Shown in pieces: positions 28,442 through 37,691 of a stretch of 64,000 nt of DNA. The notes below the pieces were generated by a model. It did not search any database and was not told the origin of the DNA. It saw nothing but the letters and a program-made list of their open reading frames with translations. Numbering within the stretch: the stretch's first letter is position 1; each line of letters starts with the position of its first letter. A program made the position numbers and the translations under genes. The stretch is from Phyllobacterium sp. OV277 (GTDB taxonomy: Bacteria; Pseudomonadota; Alphaproteobacteria; Rhizobiales; Rhizobiaceae), in contig NZ_FNIY01000002.1 in assembly GCF_900104355.1 (NCBI RefSeq), forward strand, positions 682,001 through 746,000. The letters are read 5' to 3'.

Positions 28442-29851
28442 ATGACTGCGCCACGTACACTCTATGACAAGATCTGGGATGATCATCTGGTTGATCAGCA
28501 GGCCGATGGCACCTGCCTTCTTTATATTGATCGTCACCTTGTTCATGAAGTGACCAGTCCGCAGGCTTTCGAAGGGCTCCGTCTTACGAACCGCAAGGTC
28601 CGCCATCCCGAGAAGACATTGGCTGTGGTTGACCACAATGTGCCAACCTCGCCGGATCGCGTCAACGGCATCAAGAACGAGGAAAGCCGCATTCAGGTTG
28701 AGGCGCTTGCCAAGAATGCCCTGGATTTTGGTGTCGAGTATTATTCCGAGAAGGATATTCGTCAGGGTATCGTGCACATCATTGGACCAGAGCAGGGCTT
28801 CACCCTGCCGGGTATGACGATTGTATGCGGCGATAGCCACACCTCGACGCATGGCGCCTTTGGCGCGCTGGCCCATGGTATCGGCACGTCGGAAGTCGAG
28901 CACGTATTGGCAACCCAGACGCTGATCCAGTCAAAAGCCAAGAACATGCTGGTGCGCGTTGATGGCGTTCTGCCAGCTGGCGTTACCGCCAAGGACATTA
29001 TTCTGGCCATTATCGGCGAGATCGGTACAGCCGGTGGCACCGGCTATGTCATCGAATATGCGGGCGAAGCCATTCGCGCGCTGTCGATGGAAGGCCGCAT
29101 GACCATCTGCAACATGTCGATTGAAGGCGGTGCCCGTGCAGGTCTGATTGCACCTGACGAGATTACCTTTGCCTATGTGAAGGACAAGCCGCGCGCGCCG
29201 AAGGGTGAAACTTTCGATCAGGCGGTCGAATACTGGAAAACGCTCCAGACCGATGAAGGCGCGCATTTCGACAAGGTTGTTGTGCTCAATGCTGCTGACC
29301 TGCCGCCAATCGTTTCCTGGGGCTCATCGCCTGAGGATGTGATTGCCATCACCGGTTCCGTACCCAATCCCGATGAAATTCCAGATGAAACCAAGCGCAC
29401 CTCGAAGTGGCGCGCGCTCGACTATATGGGCTTGAAGCCGGGTACACCGATGACCGACATCAAGCTGGATCGTGTCTTCATTGGCTCCTGCACCAATGGC
29501 CGCATCGAAGATCTGCGCGCTGTCGCTAAGGTCGTTGAGGGCCGCACAGTGGCTGAAACGGTTGATGCGATGATTGTTCCGGGCTCCGGTCTGGTCAAGG
29601 AACAGGCGGAAGCTGAAGGCCTCGACAAGATTTTCAAGGCTGCCGGTTTTGATTGGCGTGAGCCGGGTTGTTCCATGTGCCTGGCGATGAATGATGACCG
29701 GCTGAAGCCGGGCGAGCGTTGTGCTTCCACTTCAAATCGCAATTTCGAAGGACGACAGGGCTTCAAGGGCCGCACCCATCTCGTTTCGCCAGCCATGGCG
29801 GCGGCGGCGGCGATTGCCGGTCACTTCGTCGATATCCGCGAGTGGAAGTAA
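28442..29851 (+). CDS. leuC: 3-isopropylmalate dehydratase large subunit
   Basis: LeuC is the [4Fe-4S] aconitase-family subunit that, with LeuD, isomerises 2-isopropylmalate to 3-isopropylmalate in leucine synthesis. The 469-residue protein has [46 protein letters not shown], the cluster cysteine in [13 protein letters not shown], and the two cysteines in [16 protein letters not shown] precedes the ATG by eight bases. leuD is not in the window, so it is unlinked, as is usual in this order. A strong terminator follows. Confidence 0.97.
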   Translation: MTAPRTLYDKIWDDHLVDQQADGTCLLYIDRHLVHEVTSPQAFEGLRLTNRKVRHPEKTLAVVDHNVPTSPDRVNGIKNEESRIQVEALAKNALDFGVEYYSEKDIRQGIVHIIGPEQGFTLPGMTIVCGDSHTSTHGAFGALAHGIGTSEVEHVLATQTLIQSKAKNMLVRVDGVLPAGVTAKDIILAIIGEIGTAGGTGYVIEYAGEAIRALSMEGRMTICNMSIEGGARAGLIAPDEITFAYVKDKPRAPKGETFDQAVEYWKTLQTDEGAHFDKVVVLNAADLPPIVSWGSSPEDVIAITGSVPNPDEIPDETKRTSKWRALDYMGLKPGTPMTDIKLDRVFIGSCTNGRIEDLRAVAKVVEGRTVAETVDAMIVPGSGLVKEQAEAEGLDKIFKAAGFDWREPGCSMCLAMNDDRLKPGERCASTSNRNFEGRQGFKGRTHLVSPAMAAAAAIAGHFVDIREWK

Positions 29852-29879
29852 GCTTCTTTACATCGCGACCTGCAACATG

Positions 29880-29905
29880 ACGGGGCCATTGGCCCCGTTT
29901 TTTTG
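29880..29905 (+). terminator. Rho-independent terminator after leuC
   Basis: CGGGGCC - ATT - GGCCCCG followed by a run of seven T residues, about 30 bp after the leuC stop. Confidence 0.95.
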
Positions 29906-29964
29906 TGAGCATGAATGGTGCGGGCTTCTTCTGCCGTCAAAGGCAATGTTGCTCGTCCGGAGCG

Positions 29965-30393
29965 CTAGTCCGCCAGCGTTGTTGTGAAAGCTGGATCGCC
30001 TTGCAATGTGTTGCTCACGGTACAAATCTCGGTCTCGGCTGCCTCAACGATGGCATGTTTTGTCGCTTCATCGATATCGCCTGTTATCATGAAGGCAATG
30101 TGGAAGCGCTCTATACGGGAAAGACCTTCCTTCGCCTTGTCACCGGTAACGTGGGCCTGAACAGATTCCAGCTTGTCGGCAACACCGAAACGGGAAGCCG
30201 CTATTTTGGCACTGAGGACAAGGCAGGCGGAAAGCGACGCATAAAGCAGATCAAGCGGTCCAAAACCCGGTTCTGAAACCGAATGAGCGACGTTCAGCAC
30301 ACCGCCCGTATGGGAAGTAACAACCGGTTGGCCGCCGCGTTGCAGAACAGCCGTCGCGCCGACATCCCGTGTTCTTACCTTGAGCTCAGCCAT
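29965..30393 (-). CDS. OsmC-family protein
   Basis: This 142-residue protein of the OsmC/Ohr superfamily contains HTGGVLNVAHSVSEPGFGPLDLLYASLSACLVLSAKIAA, the helix with the first redox cysteine (SACLVLS), and a second cysteine near the end (EICTVSNTL). Proteins of this type reduce organic hydroperoxides or are involved in osmotic stress; this sequence is closer to the OsmC-like/YhfA branch than to Ohr. It lies 17 bp downstream of queF on the same strand and may be co-transcribed with the que operon. A second OsmC protein is encoded at 37899-38336. Confidence 0.87.
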   Translation of the reverse strand: MAELKVRTRDVGATAVLQRGGQPVVTSHTGGVLNVAHSVSEPGFGPLDLLYASLSACLVLSAKIAASRFGVADKLESVQAHVTGDKAKEGLSRIERFHIAFMITGDIDEATKHAIVEAAETEICTVSNTLQGDPAFTTTLAD

Positions 30394-30410
30394 TTGATTG
30401 TTCCTTTGTC

Positions 30411-30872
30411 TTAGCCGCGTCCACGATAGGCGGGTACGCCCTGATCAGGCAACCAGAGTCCTTCCGGGACAGGTCCGGTCTGCCAGAACACATCAATCGG
30501 GATACCGCCGCGCGGATACCAGTAGCCGCCGATGCGCAGCCATAATGGCTTCACGGCGTCGACAATCCGCTTGCCGATACTGACAGTGCAGTCTTCGTGG
30601 AATGCACCATGGTTGCGGAAGCTGGTCAGAAACAGTTTCAGCGACTTGGATTCGAGCAATGCCTGATCCGGCGCGTAATCGATCACCAGATGGCCGAAAT
30701 CCGGCTGGCCCGTTACAGGGCACAGCGAGGTGAATTCCGGGCAGGCAAAGCGGGCGAGAAAGAGTGTTCCCGCCTGCGGGTTAGGTACAGCGTCGAGCAG
30801 CGCCTCATCGGGATGATGGGGAATAGGTACATCCTTGCCCAGCATCGTTGCCTGTTCTGCATAGTGACTCAT
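30411..30872 (-). CDS. queF: NADPH-dependent 7-cyano-7-deazaguanine (preQ0) reductase
   Basis: QueF reduces the nitrile of preQ0 to the amine preQ1, the base inserted into tRNA on the way to queuosine. The 153-residue form is the single-domain (type I, YkvM-like) enzyme. Motifs are the covalent-thioimide cysteine in [15 protein letters not shown] (Cys51), the NADPH-binding [22 protein letters not shown] and [13 protein letters not shown]. It overlaps queD by 4 bp and is the last que gene of the operon queC-queE-queD-queF. Confidence 0.97.
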   Translation of the reverse strand: MSHYAEQATMLGKDVPIPHHPDEALLDAVPNPQAGTLFLARFACPEFTSLCPVTGQPDFGHLVIDYAPDQALLESKSLKLFLTSFRNHGAFHEDCTVSIGKRIVDAVKPLWLRIGGYWYPRGGIPIDVFWQTGPVPEGLWLPDQGVPAYRGRG

Positions 30873-31255
30873 GCCGCCTCCTCCAGCGTTTCAAACTCGC
30901 CCTGATATTCGCAGCCCTCGCCGCAACTGTCGCGGTAAATGCCGATCTCGGCCAGTGCCGGAATATCCGAAGCAATGCGCCGCCATAGCCATATGGCGAT
31001 GCTCTCCAGCGTCGGCAACTCCAGACCGTCAATTTCATTGAGATATCGATGGTCTAATGCATGGCGAGCGCTTTTAATGGCGGTTTTGACGGTGCCCAGA
31101 TCGGCAATCAGTCCGGTTTTCGGATCAGGTCTGCCCTGCAGGGTGACGCGAACGCGAAAACTGTGGCCATGCAGACGCTGGTTGACGTGCCCATCCGGAA
31201 AAGAGTGCGGCAGATGGTGCGCCGCTTCAAAGGTGAAGTCGGTAAAGATTCTCAT
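30869..31255 (-). CDS. queD: 6-carboxy-5,6,7,8-tetrahydropterin synthase (QueD) with Asn at the catalytic-Cys position
   Basis: QueD converts 7,8-dihydroneopterin triphosphate to 6-carboxytetrahydropterin in queuosine synthesis. The 128-residue protein has the zinc-histidine scaffold [11 protein letters not shown] (His13), then [11 protein letters not shown] (His29 and His31), [21 protein letters not shown] and the end [12 protein letters not shown]. In E. coli the sequence before HGH is HKCGRLHGH with catalytic Cys27; here it is HVNQRLHGH, so Asn25 replaces that cysteine. The rest of the active site and the operon context support the function. The start at ATG 31255 has GAGG upstream; longer in-frame starts overlap queE. 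Confidence 0.92.
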   Translation of the reverse strand: MRIFTDFTFEAAHHLPHSFPDGHVNQRLHGHSFRVRVTLQGRPDPKTGLIADLGTVKTAIKSARHALDHRYLNEIDGLELPTLESIAIWLWRRIASDIPALAEIGIYRDSCGEGCEYQGEFETLEEAA

Positions 31256-31304
31256 GGTGTTCCTCATCGGCACTGGCGCAATAGGCGCCCGCCAAAACTG
31301 CCCT

Positions 31305-31964
31305 TTAGGGCAAGCCAATCAATTTATGTGTCTGCGTGCTCAGCCGCCAAAGCGGATGGGCGAGGCAATAGGCCGCTGCAGATGCCACATGCCGGGCGGT
31401 TTGCGCCGGATCACCGATGACGTCAAGGGGCTGCAAATAGAAATGCTGAAATGGGAGCCGTTCGAAATGGATGGGATCGGTTGCTGCTTCCGCCTGCGGA
31501 TAGACGAGTTTGATCTCGTGACCACTGGTCTGAACAAGCTTGGTATTGGCCTTGGGCGAAACACAGATCCAGTCGATACCTTCAGGGGCTGCAATCGTGC
31601 CATTGGTTTCGACACCGACTTCAAATCCCCTGGCATGAAAGGCGTCAATCAACGGCTTGTCCAATTGCAACAGCGGTTCGCCGCCTGTGCAGATGACATA
31701 GGGCTTGCCATTGGAGCGCTCGCCCCTTGGCCATGCATTGGCAACAGCACCGGCAAGTGCATCGGCCGTTTTGAACTTGCCGCCGCCGGGGCCATTGACG
31801 CCGACGAAATCTGTATCGCAGAACCGGCATTGGGCATCGGCACGATCGCGTTCAAGCCCTGACCACAGATTGCATCCGGCGAACCGCATGAACACGGCGG
31901 CGCGGCCAGTGTGATTGCCTTCGCCCTGAAGCGTCAGATAGATTTCTTTGACGGCGTAGGTCAC
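31305..31964 (-). CDS. queE: 7-carboxy-7-deazaguanine synthase
   Basis: QueE is a radical-SAM enzyme that contracts the ring of 6-carboxytetrahydropterin to 7-carboxy-7-deazaguanine. The 219-residue protein begins [34 protein letters not shown]. Its cluster motif is C-x14-C-x2-C (AGCNLWSG...[11 protein letters not shown]), the long-spacer variant known from the Burkholderia multivorans enzyme rather than the usual CxxxCxxC. It also has [14 protein letters not shown]. The start is GTG 31964, overlapping the queC stop as GTGA, which signals translational coupling; a longer ATG start would run deep into queC. Confidence 0.94.
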   Translation of the reverse strand: MTYAVKEIYLTLQGEGNHTGRAAVFMRFAGCNLWSGLERDRADAQCRFCDTDFVGVNGPGGGKFKTADALAGAVANAWPRGERSNGKPYVICTGGEPLLQLDKPLIDAFHARGFEVGVETNGTIAAPEGIDWICVSPKANTKLVQTSGHEIKLVYPQAEAATDPIHFERLPFQHFYLQPLDVIGDPAQTARHVASAAAYCLAHPLWRLSTQTHKLIGLP

Positions 31965-32671
31965 GCGGCTTCTGCCTTGAATTTGTGCCAGCCACCAGCG
32001 CGCAGTTCGCAGGCCGGGCAGGTGCCGCAACCATAGCCCCATGCATGGCGGGTGGAACGATCACCAAGATAGCAGGTGTGGGTGTTTTCAACGATCATAT
32101 CGAGCAATGGTTCACCGCCGATATCACGGGCCAGAGCGAAGGTTTCGGCTTTATCCAGCCACATCAATGGTGTTTCGATGGTGATACGGCGATCCAGCCC
32201 CAATGAAAGCGCCACTTGCTGCGCCTTGAGTGTGTCGTCGCGGCAATCGGGGTAGCCGGAATAATCAGTCTCGCACATGCCGCCAACAATGACGCGCAGT
32301 CCGCGCCGATAGGCGAGCGCGGCGGCGAGCGTGAAAAACAGGAGATTGCGGCCCGGGACAAATGTATTGGGCAGGCCATTTTCGGCCATTTCGATGGCAA
32401 TATTGCCAGTCATGGCAGTAGCGCCAAGCTGACCAATCACACTGGCATCCAGCCTGTGATCATCGCCGAGCCGCGCGGCCCATTGCGGAAATTGCTCGAT
32501 CAGCTTGGCCCGGAAGTCGTCGCGCACATCAAGCTCCACGCGGTGACGCTGGCCATAGTCGAAACCGACTGTTTCCACCCGGTCAAACCGGGAGAGCGCC
32601 CAGGCGAGACAGGTTGCGGAATCCTGCCCGCCGGAAAAAAGGACGAGTGCGCCATCAGCGTTACGAGCCAT
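31961..32671 (-). CDS. queC: 7-cyano-7-deazaguanine synthase
   Basis: QueC uses ATP and ammonia to convert 7-carboxy-7-deazaguanine to preQ0. The 236-residue PP-loop protein has [17 protein letters not shown] at the N-terminus (ATP-binding SGGxDS), [10 protein letters not shown]-type sequence ([14 protein letters not shown]), [16 protein letters not shown], and four C-terminal zinc cysteines in CYLGDRST...[17 protein letters not shown]. It heads the operon queC-queE-queD-queF with GAAGAGG before its ATG. Together with QueF the operon can supply preQ1 from the QueD substrate; GTP cyclohydrolase is elsewhere. Confidence 0.97.
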   Translation of the reverse strand: MARNADGALVLFSGGQDSATCLAWALSRFDRVETVGFDYGQRHRVELDVRDDFRAKLIEQFPQWAARLGDDHRLDASVIGQLGATAMTGNIAIEMAENGLPNTFVPGRNLLFFTLAAALAYRRGLRVIVGGMCETDYSGYPDCRDDTLKAQQVALSLGLDRRITIETPLMWLDKAETFALARDIGGEPLLDMIVENTHTCYLGDRSTRHAWGYGCGTCPACELRAGGWHKFKAEAA

Positions 32672-32747
32672 GAATGAACCTCTTCAATGAAGCGGCCCCC
32701 ATACAGGGCGCGGGTCAGCGAGGCAAATCAAATGTGAAAAGATTGGG

Positions 32748-33170
32748 CTATTGGCAGCCCGGAAGGCCGAGAATAGGTGTTTCGTTGCGGTCAATGCCGT
32801 ACATATAACCGCGTCCCCGTATGACGATGGGGCCGTCGCAACTGGTGTTAGGCGCCGGTATAACGCCGACTACATAGGGGTCCCCGGGTGGTGAGATGAT
32901 GGCAGGGCCCCGGCCACGTTTGTAAACCGGGACCTTCCGGCGCAATTCCTGCACGAGCGCATCGGATTTGGCGGATGTCGAACCAACGAATATCATTTTG
33001 GGACCGGATGGGTCCTGCACGACGATATTGCCATATTCGTCACCATAGGCATCGGCCAGATTGATGTCGTATGCAGCCGCGTTCTGGATCGCAACAAAAG
33101 AGGCTGCAAGCGCCACGACGCTGGACAATAAAAGCGCGGTCATTTGCCTGCGTGGGTCGAACATCGACAA
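32748..33170 (-). CDS. Hypothetical exported protein, possibly CtrA-controlled
   Basis: I do not recognise this 140-residue protein. It has an N-terminal signal peptide (MSMFDPRRQMTALLLSSVVALAASFVAIQNAAA-YD), then a mature part with a Gly/Pro-rich middle (RGRGPAIISPPGDPYVVGVIP) and two cysteines near the end (TSCDGP and LPGCQ) that could pair. MFDPRRQ at 33164 is an alternative start. Its upstream region carries a 31-bp palindrome with a CtrA-like box about 40-50 bp from the start codon, which suggests cell-cycle control. It is separate from the que operon, whose first gene starts 77 bp downstream on the same strand. Confidence 0.7.
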   Translation of the reverse strand: MSMFDPRRQMTALLLSSVVALAASFVAIQNAAAYDINLADAYGDEYGNIVVQDPSGPKMIFVGSTSAKSDALVQELRRKVPVYKRGRGPAIISPPGDPYVVGVIPAPNTSCDGPIVIRGRGYMYGIDRNETPILGLPGCQ

Positions 33171-33198
33171 GCCCCTCTTCTGATCCAGCTGCGATCAC

Positions 33199-33229
33199 GA
33201 CAAGCATTAACCTATTATTAACGCTTGTC
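33199..33229. promoter_or_regulatory. CtrA-like box inside a 31-bp palindrome
   Basis: TTAA (33207-33210) and TTAA (33218-33221) are spaced by exactly seven bases (CCTATTA), the CtrA full-site pattern. They are flanked by perfect outer arms GACAAGC (33199-33205) and GCTTGTC (33223-33229), all symmetric about 33214. The element lies in the divergent gap, 29 bp upstream of the exported-protein start at 33170 and 130 bp upstream of the GNAT gene. Confidence 0.55.
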
Positions 33230-33358
33230 ATCCGTCAAAAAGCTTTTGAATCGATTTTTGCCGGGGTACGCCGGTTGACGTGCGCAGCACAATCAACCAA
33301 TCCTCAATATCAGCGGGACAGCCGAAAGTGCTGCCAGAATGAAAGGGATGATGCGACC

Positions 33359-33832
33359 ATGACGACAAAGACCGCAGACGAACACGCCGTCGACATTTCT
33401 CTGCTGCATCTGAACGATGCCCATGAGTTTGCGCCCCTTCTGGCAAGCTATGCGCAGGCGCTCAAGCGTGGTGCGCCACGCCGTCCTGATGATTATTACG
33501 CCGAAAACCTGTTGCGCGACCGCGCTGCGGAAATCGCTGGCGCAAGGCTTGATGGTCATCTGGTCGGCTTCGTTATTTTCTATGATTTGCCCGAGCCTGT
33601 TTCAGGCATGCGGGCGGGGCAGGTGGATCATATCTATGTGCATCATGATCATCGCGGCAAAGGCATCGCCAAGGCACTGATCGATGTGCTCGCCGACAAG
33701 GCGGAAGAGCGCGGCTGGACCAAATTGTCGCTCAATGCACCGCGCCTTCCGGAAGATGGCCGCAAACTTTACGAGCAGATTGCTGCGCCTGCCGACTGGA
33801 CGAGTTTCATTATCCGCTTCGGCAACCAGTAA
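33359..33832 (+). CDS. GNAT-family N-acetyltransferase
   Basis: This 157-residue acetyltransferase has the GNAT core AGQVDHIYVHHDHRGKGIAKALIDVLADKAEERG, whose HHDHRGKGIAKAL carries the CoA-binding RGxGxA pattern, and a C-terminal KLSLNAPRLPEDGRKLYEQI, close to other rhizobial GNAT proteins. The start at ATG 33359 (MTTKTADEHAV) is preceded by AAAGGGA; a much longer in-frame extension upstream is non-coding in character. It is monocistronic: a strong hairpin follows at 33860-33900. The substrate is unknown. Confidence 0.87.
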   Translation: MTTKTADEHAVDISLLHLNDAHEFAPLLASYAQALKRGAPRRPDDYYAENLLRDRAAEIAGARLDGHLVGFVIFYDLPEPVSGMRAGQVDHIYVHHDHRGKGIAKALIDVLADKAEERGWTKLSLNAPRLPEDGRKLYEQIAAPADWTSFIIRFGNQ

Positions 33833-33859
33833 AAACTGGCCCCACTCTTGGACTAAAGA

Positions 33860-33900
33860 CGAACGGAACATCCTGAGAACGACTCGGAATGTTCCGTTCG
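33860..33900 (+). terminator. Long hairpin downstream of the GNAT gene
   Basis: CGAACGGAACAT (33860-33871) and ATGTTCCGTTCG (33889-33900) are perfect 12-bp arms; the stem extends inward to about 18 bp with one mismatch and one wobble around the loop AACGA. There is no clear T-run after it, so it may terminate weakly or protect the mRNA end. It lies 28 bp after the GNAT stop. Confidence 0.6.
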
Positions 33901-33970
33901 CGTTTGCACAATAGGGCGTCCGAAGGCGGCAAAATCGATTAAACTGGACAGACTCACTCAAATAAAATTG

Positions 33971-34011
33971 ATCGGGTTTAAAGGGCAAAATGAGACCCTT
34001 TTGAACCCGAT
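33971..34011. other. Hairpin upstream of sdhC
   Basis: ATCGGGTT (33971-33978) pairs perfectly with AACCCGAT (34004-34011); the stem continues with T-G, three A-T pairs, a one-base bulge and GGG/CCC, about 15 pairs around a 10-base loop. It lies 10 bp before the 15-mer shared with mdh and about 200 bp before the sdhC start. No T-run follows; a leader or operator role is possible. Confidence 0.5.
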
Positions 34012-34020
34012 ATCGCGCTT

Positions 34021-34035
34021 TAAACGATTGAATTT
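34021..34035 (+). promoter_or_regulatory. 15-base motif shared with the mdh upstream region
   Basis: TAAACGATTGAATTT is identical to 9972-9986 upstream of mdh. Here it lies about 180 bp upstream of the sdhC start codon, right after the hairpin. The same sequence before both TCA-cycle operons in this window suggests a common regulator or a common promoter element. Confidence 0.5.
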
Positions 34036-34214
34036 TCTAAACAAACCTTATGGGCTTGCTATTGGTGCCAATTCGCCGCATGAGGGGGGTGAATGGGCCT
34101 TTGACGCAGTGCAAAAACGGGACTAAAACCCTTCTAAATTTGCCTCTATCCAGCCTTTCGGCCCTGCCCGTCAATCAAGGTTCAAATGGCGCGGCGCTTA
34201 TCATTGGGGACGCT

Positions 34215-34613
34215 ATGAGCAAGACAAACCTGCATGCGAACCGGCCACTGTCGCCGCATCTGCAAATCTACAAACTAATTCCCACCATGGTCATGTCCAT
34301 CGTTCACCGCATCACCGGTGGAGCGCTCTATTTCGGCACGTTGCTGGTGGCATGGTGGTTGATTGCGACAGCCACGAGCGAGGCGCAGTTCAACTTCGTC
34401 AGCTGGGTGCTTGGTTCGTGGATCGGCCTTCTGGTTTTGCTTGGCTACACTTGGGCGCTCCTGCACCATATGATCGGTGGTATCCGCCATCTCATCTGGG
34501 ATACAGGCCGTGGCCTTGACAAGCACACCACCACGAAGATGGCCTGGGCTTCTCTTGTTCTCTCCATCGCGCTGACGGTCCTGATCTGGGTCGCCGCGTT
34601 CACGATTTTGTAA
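34215..34613 (+). CDS. sdhC: Succinate dehydrogenase cytochrome b556 subunit
   Basis: SdhC is one of two membrane anchors of complex II and contributes heme b and quinone binding. The 132-residue protein starts MSKTNLHANRPLSPHLQIYKL, has the family region PTMVMSIVHRITGGALYFG, three membrane spans and the heme-ligand segment LLHHMIGGIRHLIWDTG. The start at ATG 34215 is preferred; the in-frame upstream extension to 34050 has no homology to SdhC. The gene opens sdhC-sdhD-sdhA-sdhB, with sdhD 13 bp downstream. Confidence 0.96.
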   Translation: MSKTNLHANRPLSPHLQIYKLIPTMVMSIVHRITGGALYFGTLLVAWWLIATATSEAQFNFVSWVLGSWIGLLVLLGYTWALLHHMIGGIRHLIWDTGRGLDKHTTTKMAWASLVLSIALTVLIWVAAFTIL

Positions 34614-34626
34614 AGGAGGCGGGACA

Positions 34627-35010
34627 ATGAGCGATATGCGCACACCGCTTAAAAAAGTTCGCGGACTTGGTTCTGCGCATGAGGGTACGGATCATTTCTG
34701 GCGCCAGCGTTTGACGTCGGTTGCCAACATTCCGTTGCTTCTGTTTTTCATCGGTCTGATCGTTTATCTGCACGGCGCAAGCTTTGCGGAAACGAGGGCC
34801 GCTCTTTCACACCCGCTGATCGCGCTGGTGCTGCTGATGGTGATCATTTCTGGTCTCGTTCACATGCGCTTGGGCATGCAGGTCATCATCGAAGACTACG
34901 TAACAAGTGAAGGCAAGAAGATCGCCTGTCTGATGCTGAATACGTTTTTCACCCTCGTGGTGGGCGTTGCCTGCGTCTTTGCGATCATCAAGCTGAGCTT
35001 CGGAGGCTAA
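34627..35010 (+). CDS. sdhD: Succinate dehydrogenase membrane anchor subunit
   Basis: SdhD is the second membrane anchor of complex II. The 127-residue protein has three hydrophobic segments and the conserved motif [18 protein letters not shown], which supplies a heme-ligand His and the quinone-site Asp-Tyr. The N-terminus ([28 protein letters not shown]) is typical for alphaproteobacterial SdhD. AAAGGAGG precedes the ATG. sdhA starts 2 bp after its stop. Confidence 0.96.
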   Translation: MSDMRTPLKKVRGLGSAHEGTDHFWRQRLTSVANIPLLLFFIGLIVYLHGASFAETRAALSHPLIALVLLMVIISGLVHMRLGMQVIIEDYVTSEGKKIACLMLNTFFTLVVGVACVFAIIKLSFGG

Positions 35011-35012
35011 TC

Positions 35013-36860
35013 TTGGCAGCAACAGACAAGAACAGGACTGTCGGCAAGGACGGCAAGGCCTATACATTCGTGGACCACAAATTTGATGTGGTGGTGGTTG
35101 GTGCTGGCGGTGCGGGTTTGCGCGCCACGCTTGGCATGGCCGAGCAGGGTCTGAAGACGGCGTGCATCACCAAGGTTTTCCCGACCCGCTCACATACGGT
35201 TGCGGCGCAGGGCGGTATCGCCGCTTCACTGAGCAATATGGGTCCGGATTCATGGCAGTGGCACATGTACGATACCGTCAAGGGATCGGACTGGCTCGGT
35301 GATACGGATGCGATGGAATATCTGGCGCGTGAAGCGCCAGCTGCGGTCTACGAGCTGGAGCATTACGGTGTGCCGTTCTCGCGTACCGAAGCGGGCAAGA
35401 TTTATCAGCGTCCCTTTGGTGGCCATATGATGAACTACGGTGACGGTCCGCCCGTACAGCGCACTTGCGCTGCGGCTGACCGTACAGGCCACGCGATCCT
35501 GCACACGCTTTACGGCCAGAGCCTGCGCCACAATGCGCAGTTCTTTATCGAATATTTCGCGCTTGATCTCATTCAGGATGCGGATGGCACGATTACCGGT
35601 GTTGTTGCCTGGAATCTCGATGACGGCACGATCCATCGTTTTGCCGCCAAGATGGTTGTTCTGGCAACCGGCGGTTACGGGCGCTCCTATTTCTCCGCAA
35701 CATCAGCCCACACCTGTACGGGTGATGGCGGCGGCATGGTCGCCCGCGCTGGCTTGCCATTGCAGGATATGGAGTTCGTTCAGTTCCACCCAACAGGTAT
35801 TTACGGCGCAGGCTGCCTGATCACCGAAGGCGCACGCGGCGAGGGTGGTTATCTCGTCAACTCTGAAGGTGAGCGCTTCATGGAGCGTTATGCGCCATCG
35901 GCCAAGGATCTGGCCTCGCGTGACGTGGTTTCCCGCTGCATGACGATGGAAATTCGCGAAGGCCGCGGCGTTGGCAAGGACAAGGATCATATCTTCCTGC
36001 ATCTTGACCATCTGGACCCGGCTGTTCTGCATGAGCGTCTGCCTGGTATTTCGGAATCGGCCAAGATTTTCGCCGGTGTCGACTTGACCAAGGAACCTAT
36101 CCCCGTTCTGCCGACAGTGCATTACAATATGGGCGGCATCCCGACCAATTATTGGGGTGAAGCACTCAATCCAACCAAGGATGATCCGGATCGTATCCAG
36201 CCGGGTCTGATGGCTGTCGGTGAAGCAGGGTGCGCTTCCGTGCATGGCGCCAACCGTCTTGGCTCGAATTCGCTGATCGATCTCGTGGTGTTCGGCCGTG
36301 CTGCCGCAATCCGCGCCGGTCAGGTTATTGACCGCAACGCCAAGATACCGACGATCAACGAAGCATCGGTTGAAAAGATCATGGAGCGCTTTGACCGTCT
36401 TCGTTTTGCCGATGGTGGAACACCGACGGCGGTTCTGCGTGAAAAGATGCAGAAGACAATGCAGGAAGATGCAGCCGTGTTCCGCACCTCGGAATCGCTG
36501 AAATCCGGTGTTGAGCGGATGGAGAAAATCTGGAGCGAGCTGCCAGATGTCAAGGTCACCGACCGTTCAATGATCTGGAATTCCGACCTGGTGGAAACAC
36601 TGGAGCTGGAAAACCTGATGGCCAATGCGCTGACGACAGTGGTTGCCGCCGAAGCCCGCAAGGAAAGCCGCGGCGCCCATGCGCATGAGGATTTCCCCAA
36701 GCGCGATGACGTCAACTGGCGCAAGCACAGCCTTGCCTGGCTTTCGCCCGATGGTGAGGTCAAACTCGACTACCGTCCGGTTCATCTTGACCCGCTGGTC
36801 AAGGAAGAGGATGGCGGCATCAGCCTCGCCAAGATCGCGCCGAAAGCGCGCGTTTATTGA
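35013..36860 (+). CDS. sdhA: Succinate dehydrogenase flavoprotein subunit
   Basis: SdhA oxidises succinate to fumarate using covalently bound FAD. The 615-residue protein has the Rossmann motif [20 protein letters not shown], the FAD-linked histidine in [14 protein letters not shown], the active-site segment [21 protein letters not shown] and [10 protein letters not shown], and [20 protein letters not shown]. The start is TTG 35013 with CGGAGG upstream; no ATG start fits the family N-terminus. It is in the sdhCDAB operon, two bases after sdhD. Confidence 0.98.
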   Translation: MAATDKNRTVGKDGKAYTFVDHKFDVVVVGAGGAGLRATLGMAEQGLKTACITKVFPTRSHTVAAQGGIAASLSNMGPDSWQWHMYDTVKGSDWLGDTDAMEYLAREAPAAVYELEHYGVPFSRTEAGKIYQRPFGGHMMNYGDGPPVQRTCAAADRTGHAILHTLYGQSLRHNAQFFIEYFALDLIQDADGTITGVVAWNLDDGTIHRFAAKMVVLATGGYGRSYFSATSAHTCTGDGGGMVARAGLPLQDMEFVQFHPTGIYGAGCLITEGARGEGGYLVNSEGERFMERYAPSAKDLASRDVVSRCMTMEIREGRGVGKDKDHIFLHLDHLDPAVLHERLPGISESAKIFAGVDLTKEPIPVLPTVHYNMGGIPTNYWGEALNPTKDDPDRIQPGLMAVGEAGCASVHGANRLGSNSLIDLVVFGRAAAIRAGQVIDRNAKIPTINEASVEKIMERFDRLRFADGGTPTAVLREKMQKTMQEDAAVFRTSESLKSGVERMEKIWSELPDVKVTDRSMIWNSDLVETLELENLMANALTTVVAAEARKESRGAHAHEDFPKRDDVNWRKHSLAWLSPDGEVKLDYRPVHLDPLVKEEDGGISLAKIAPKARVY

Positions 36861-36878
36861 TCAAGGGACCAGAGCATT

Positions 36879-37658
36879 ATGGTTGAACTTGCACTTCCCA
36901 AAAATTCGAAGATGCGTCCCGGCAAGACCTGGGACCGTCCGAAGGGCGCCAATAATATTCGCGAATACCGCATCTATCGCTGGTCGCCGGATGATGGCGA
37001 AAACCCGCGCATCGATACCTATTATGTCGATCTTGATGATTGCGGTCCGATGGTTCTCGACGGCCTGTTGTGGATCAAGAACAAGATCGATCCAACGCTG
37101 ACGCTGCGCCGCTCCTGCCGTGAAGGTATTTGTGGTTCCTGCGCGATGAACATCGACGGAACAAACACGCTTGCCTGTACCAAGGGCATGGACGAGATCA
37201 AGGGCGCGGTCAAAATCTATCCTTTGCCGCATCTTCCCGTGGTCAAGGATCTGGTACCTGATCTGTCAAATTTCTATGCCCAGCATCGTTCGATTGAGCC
37301 TTGGCTCAAGACCGTGTCGCCGGAGCCTGCGAAAGAATGGCTGCAGAGCCACGATGACCGCGCCAAGCTTGATGGCCTGTACGAATGCATCCTGTGCGCC
37401 TGCTGCTCGACATCCTGCCCGAGCTATTGGTGGAACGGCGATCGCTATCTTGGACCGGCAGTCCTGTTGCAAGCCTATCGCTGGCTGATCGACAGCCGCG
37501 ACGAGGCAACGGGCGAACGTCTCGACAATCTGGAAGACCCGTTCCGGCTCTATCGCTGCCACACCATCATGAACTGCGCGCAGACTTGCCCCAAGGGATT
37601 GAACCCCGCCAAGGCAATTGCAGAGATCAAGAAGATGATGGTCGAACGCCGGGTTTAG
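36879..37658 (+). CDS. sdhB: Succinate dehydrogenase iron-sulfur subunit
   Basis: SdhB carries the three Fe-S clusters that pass electrons from SdhA to ubiquinone. The 259-residue protein has the [2Fe-2S] motif [21 protein letters not shown], then the ferredoxin-like cluster motifs [18 protein letters not shown] and [21 protein letters not shown]. It is the last gene of sdhCDAB, 18 bp after sdhA. A palindromic repeat and then a terminator-like hairpin follow before the convergent OsmC gene. Confidence 0.98.
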   Translation: MVELALPKNSKMRPGKTWDRPKGANNIREYRIYRWSPDDGENPRIDTYYVDLDDCGPMVLDGLLWIKNKIDPTLTLRRSCREGICGSCAMNIDGTNTLACTKGMDEIKGAVKIYPLPHLPVVKDLVPDLSNFYAQHRSIEPWLKTVSPEPAKEWLQSHDDRAKLDGLYECILCACCSTSCPSYWWNGDRYLGPAVLLQAYRWLIDSRDEATGERLDNLEDPFRLYRCHTIMNCAQTCPKGLNPAKAIAEIKKMMVERRV

Positions 37659-37691
37659 CAGGTTAGCAATACCCGTTTGTGGTTGTGGTTC

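Noticed and set aside
34050-34214. N-terminal extension of SdhC by 55 codons
   Set aside because: The family starts at MSKTNLH; the extension has no homology and lies in the leader region with the motif and hairpin.
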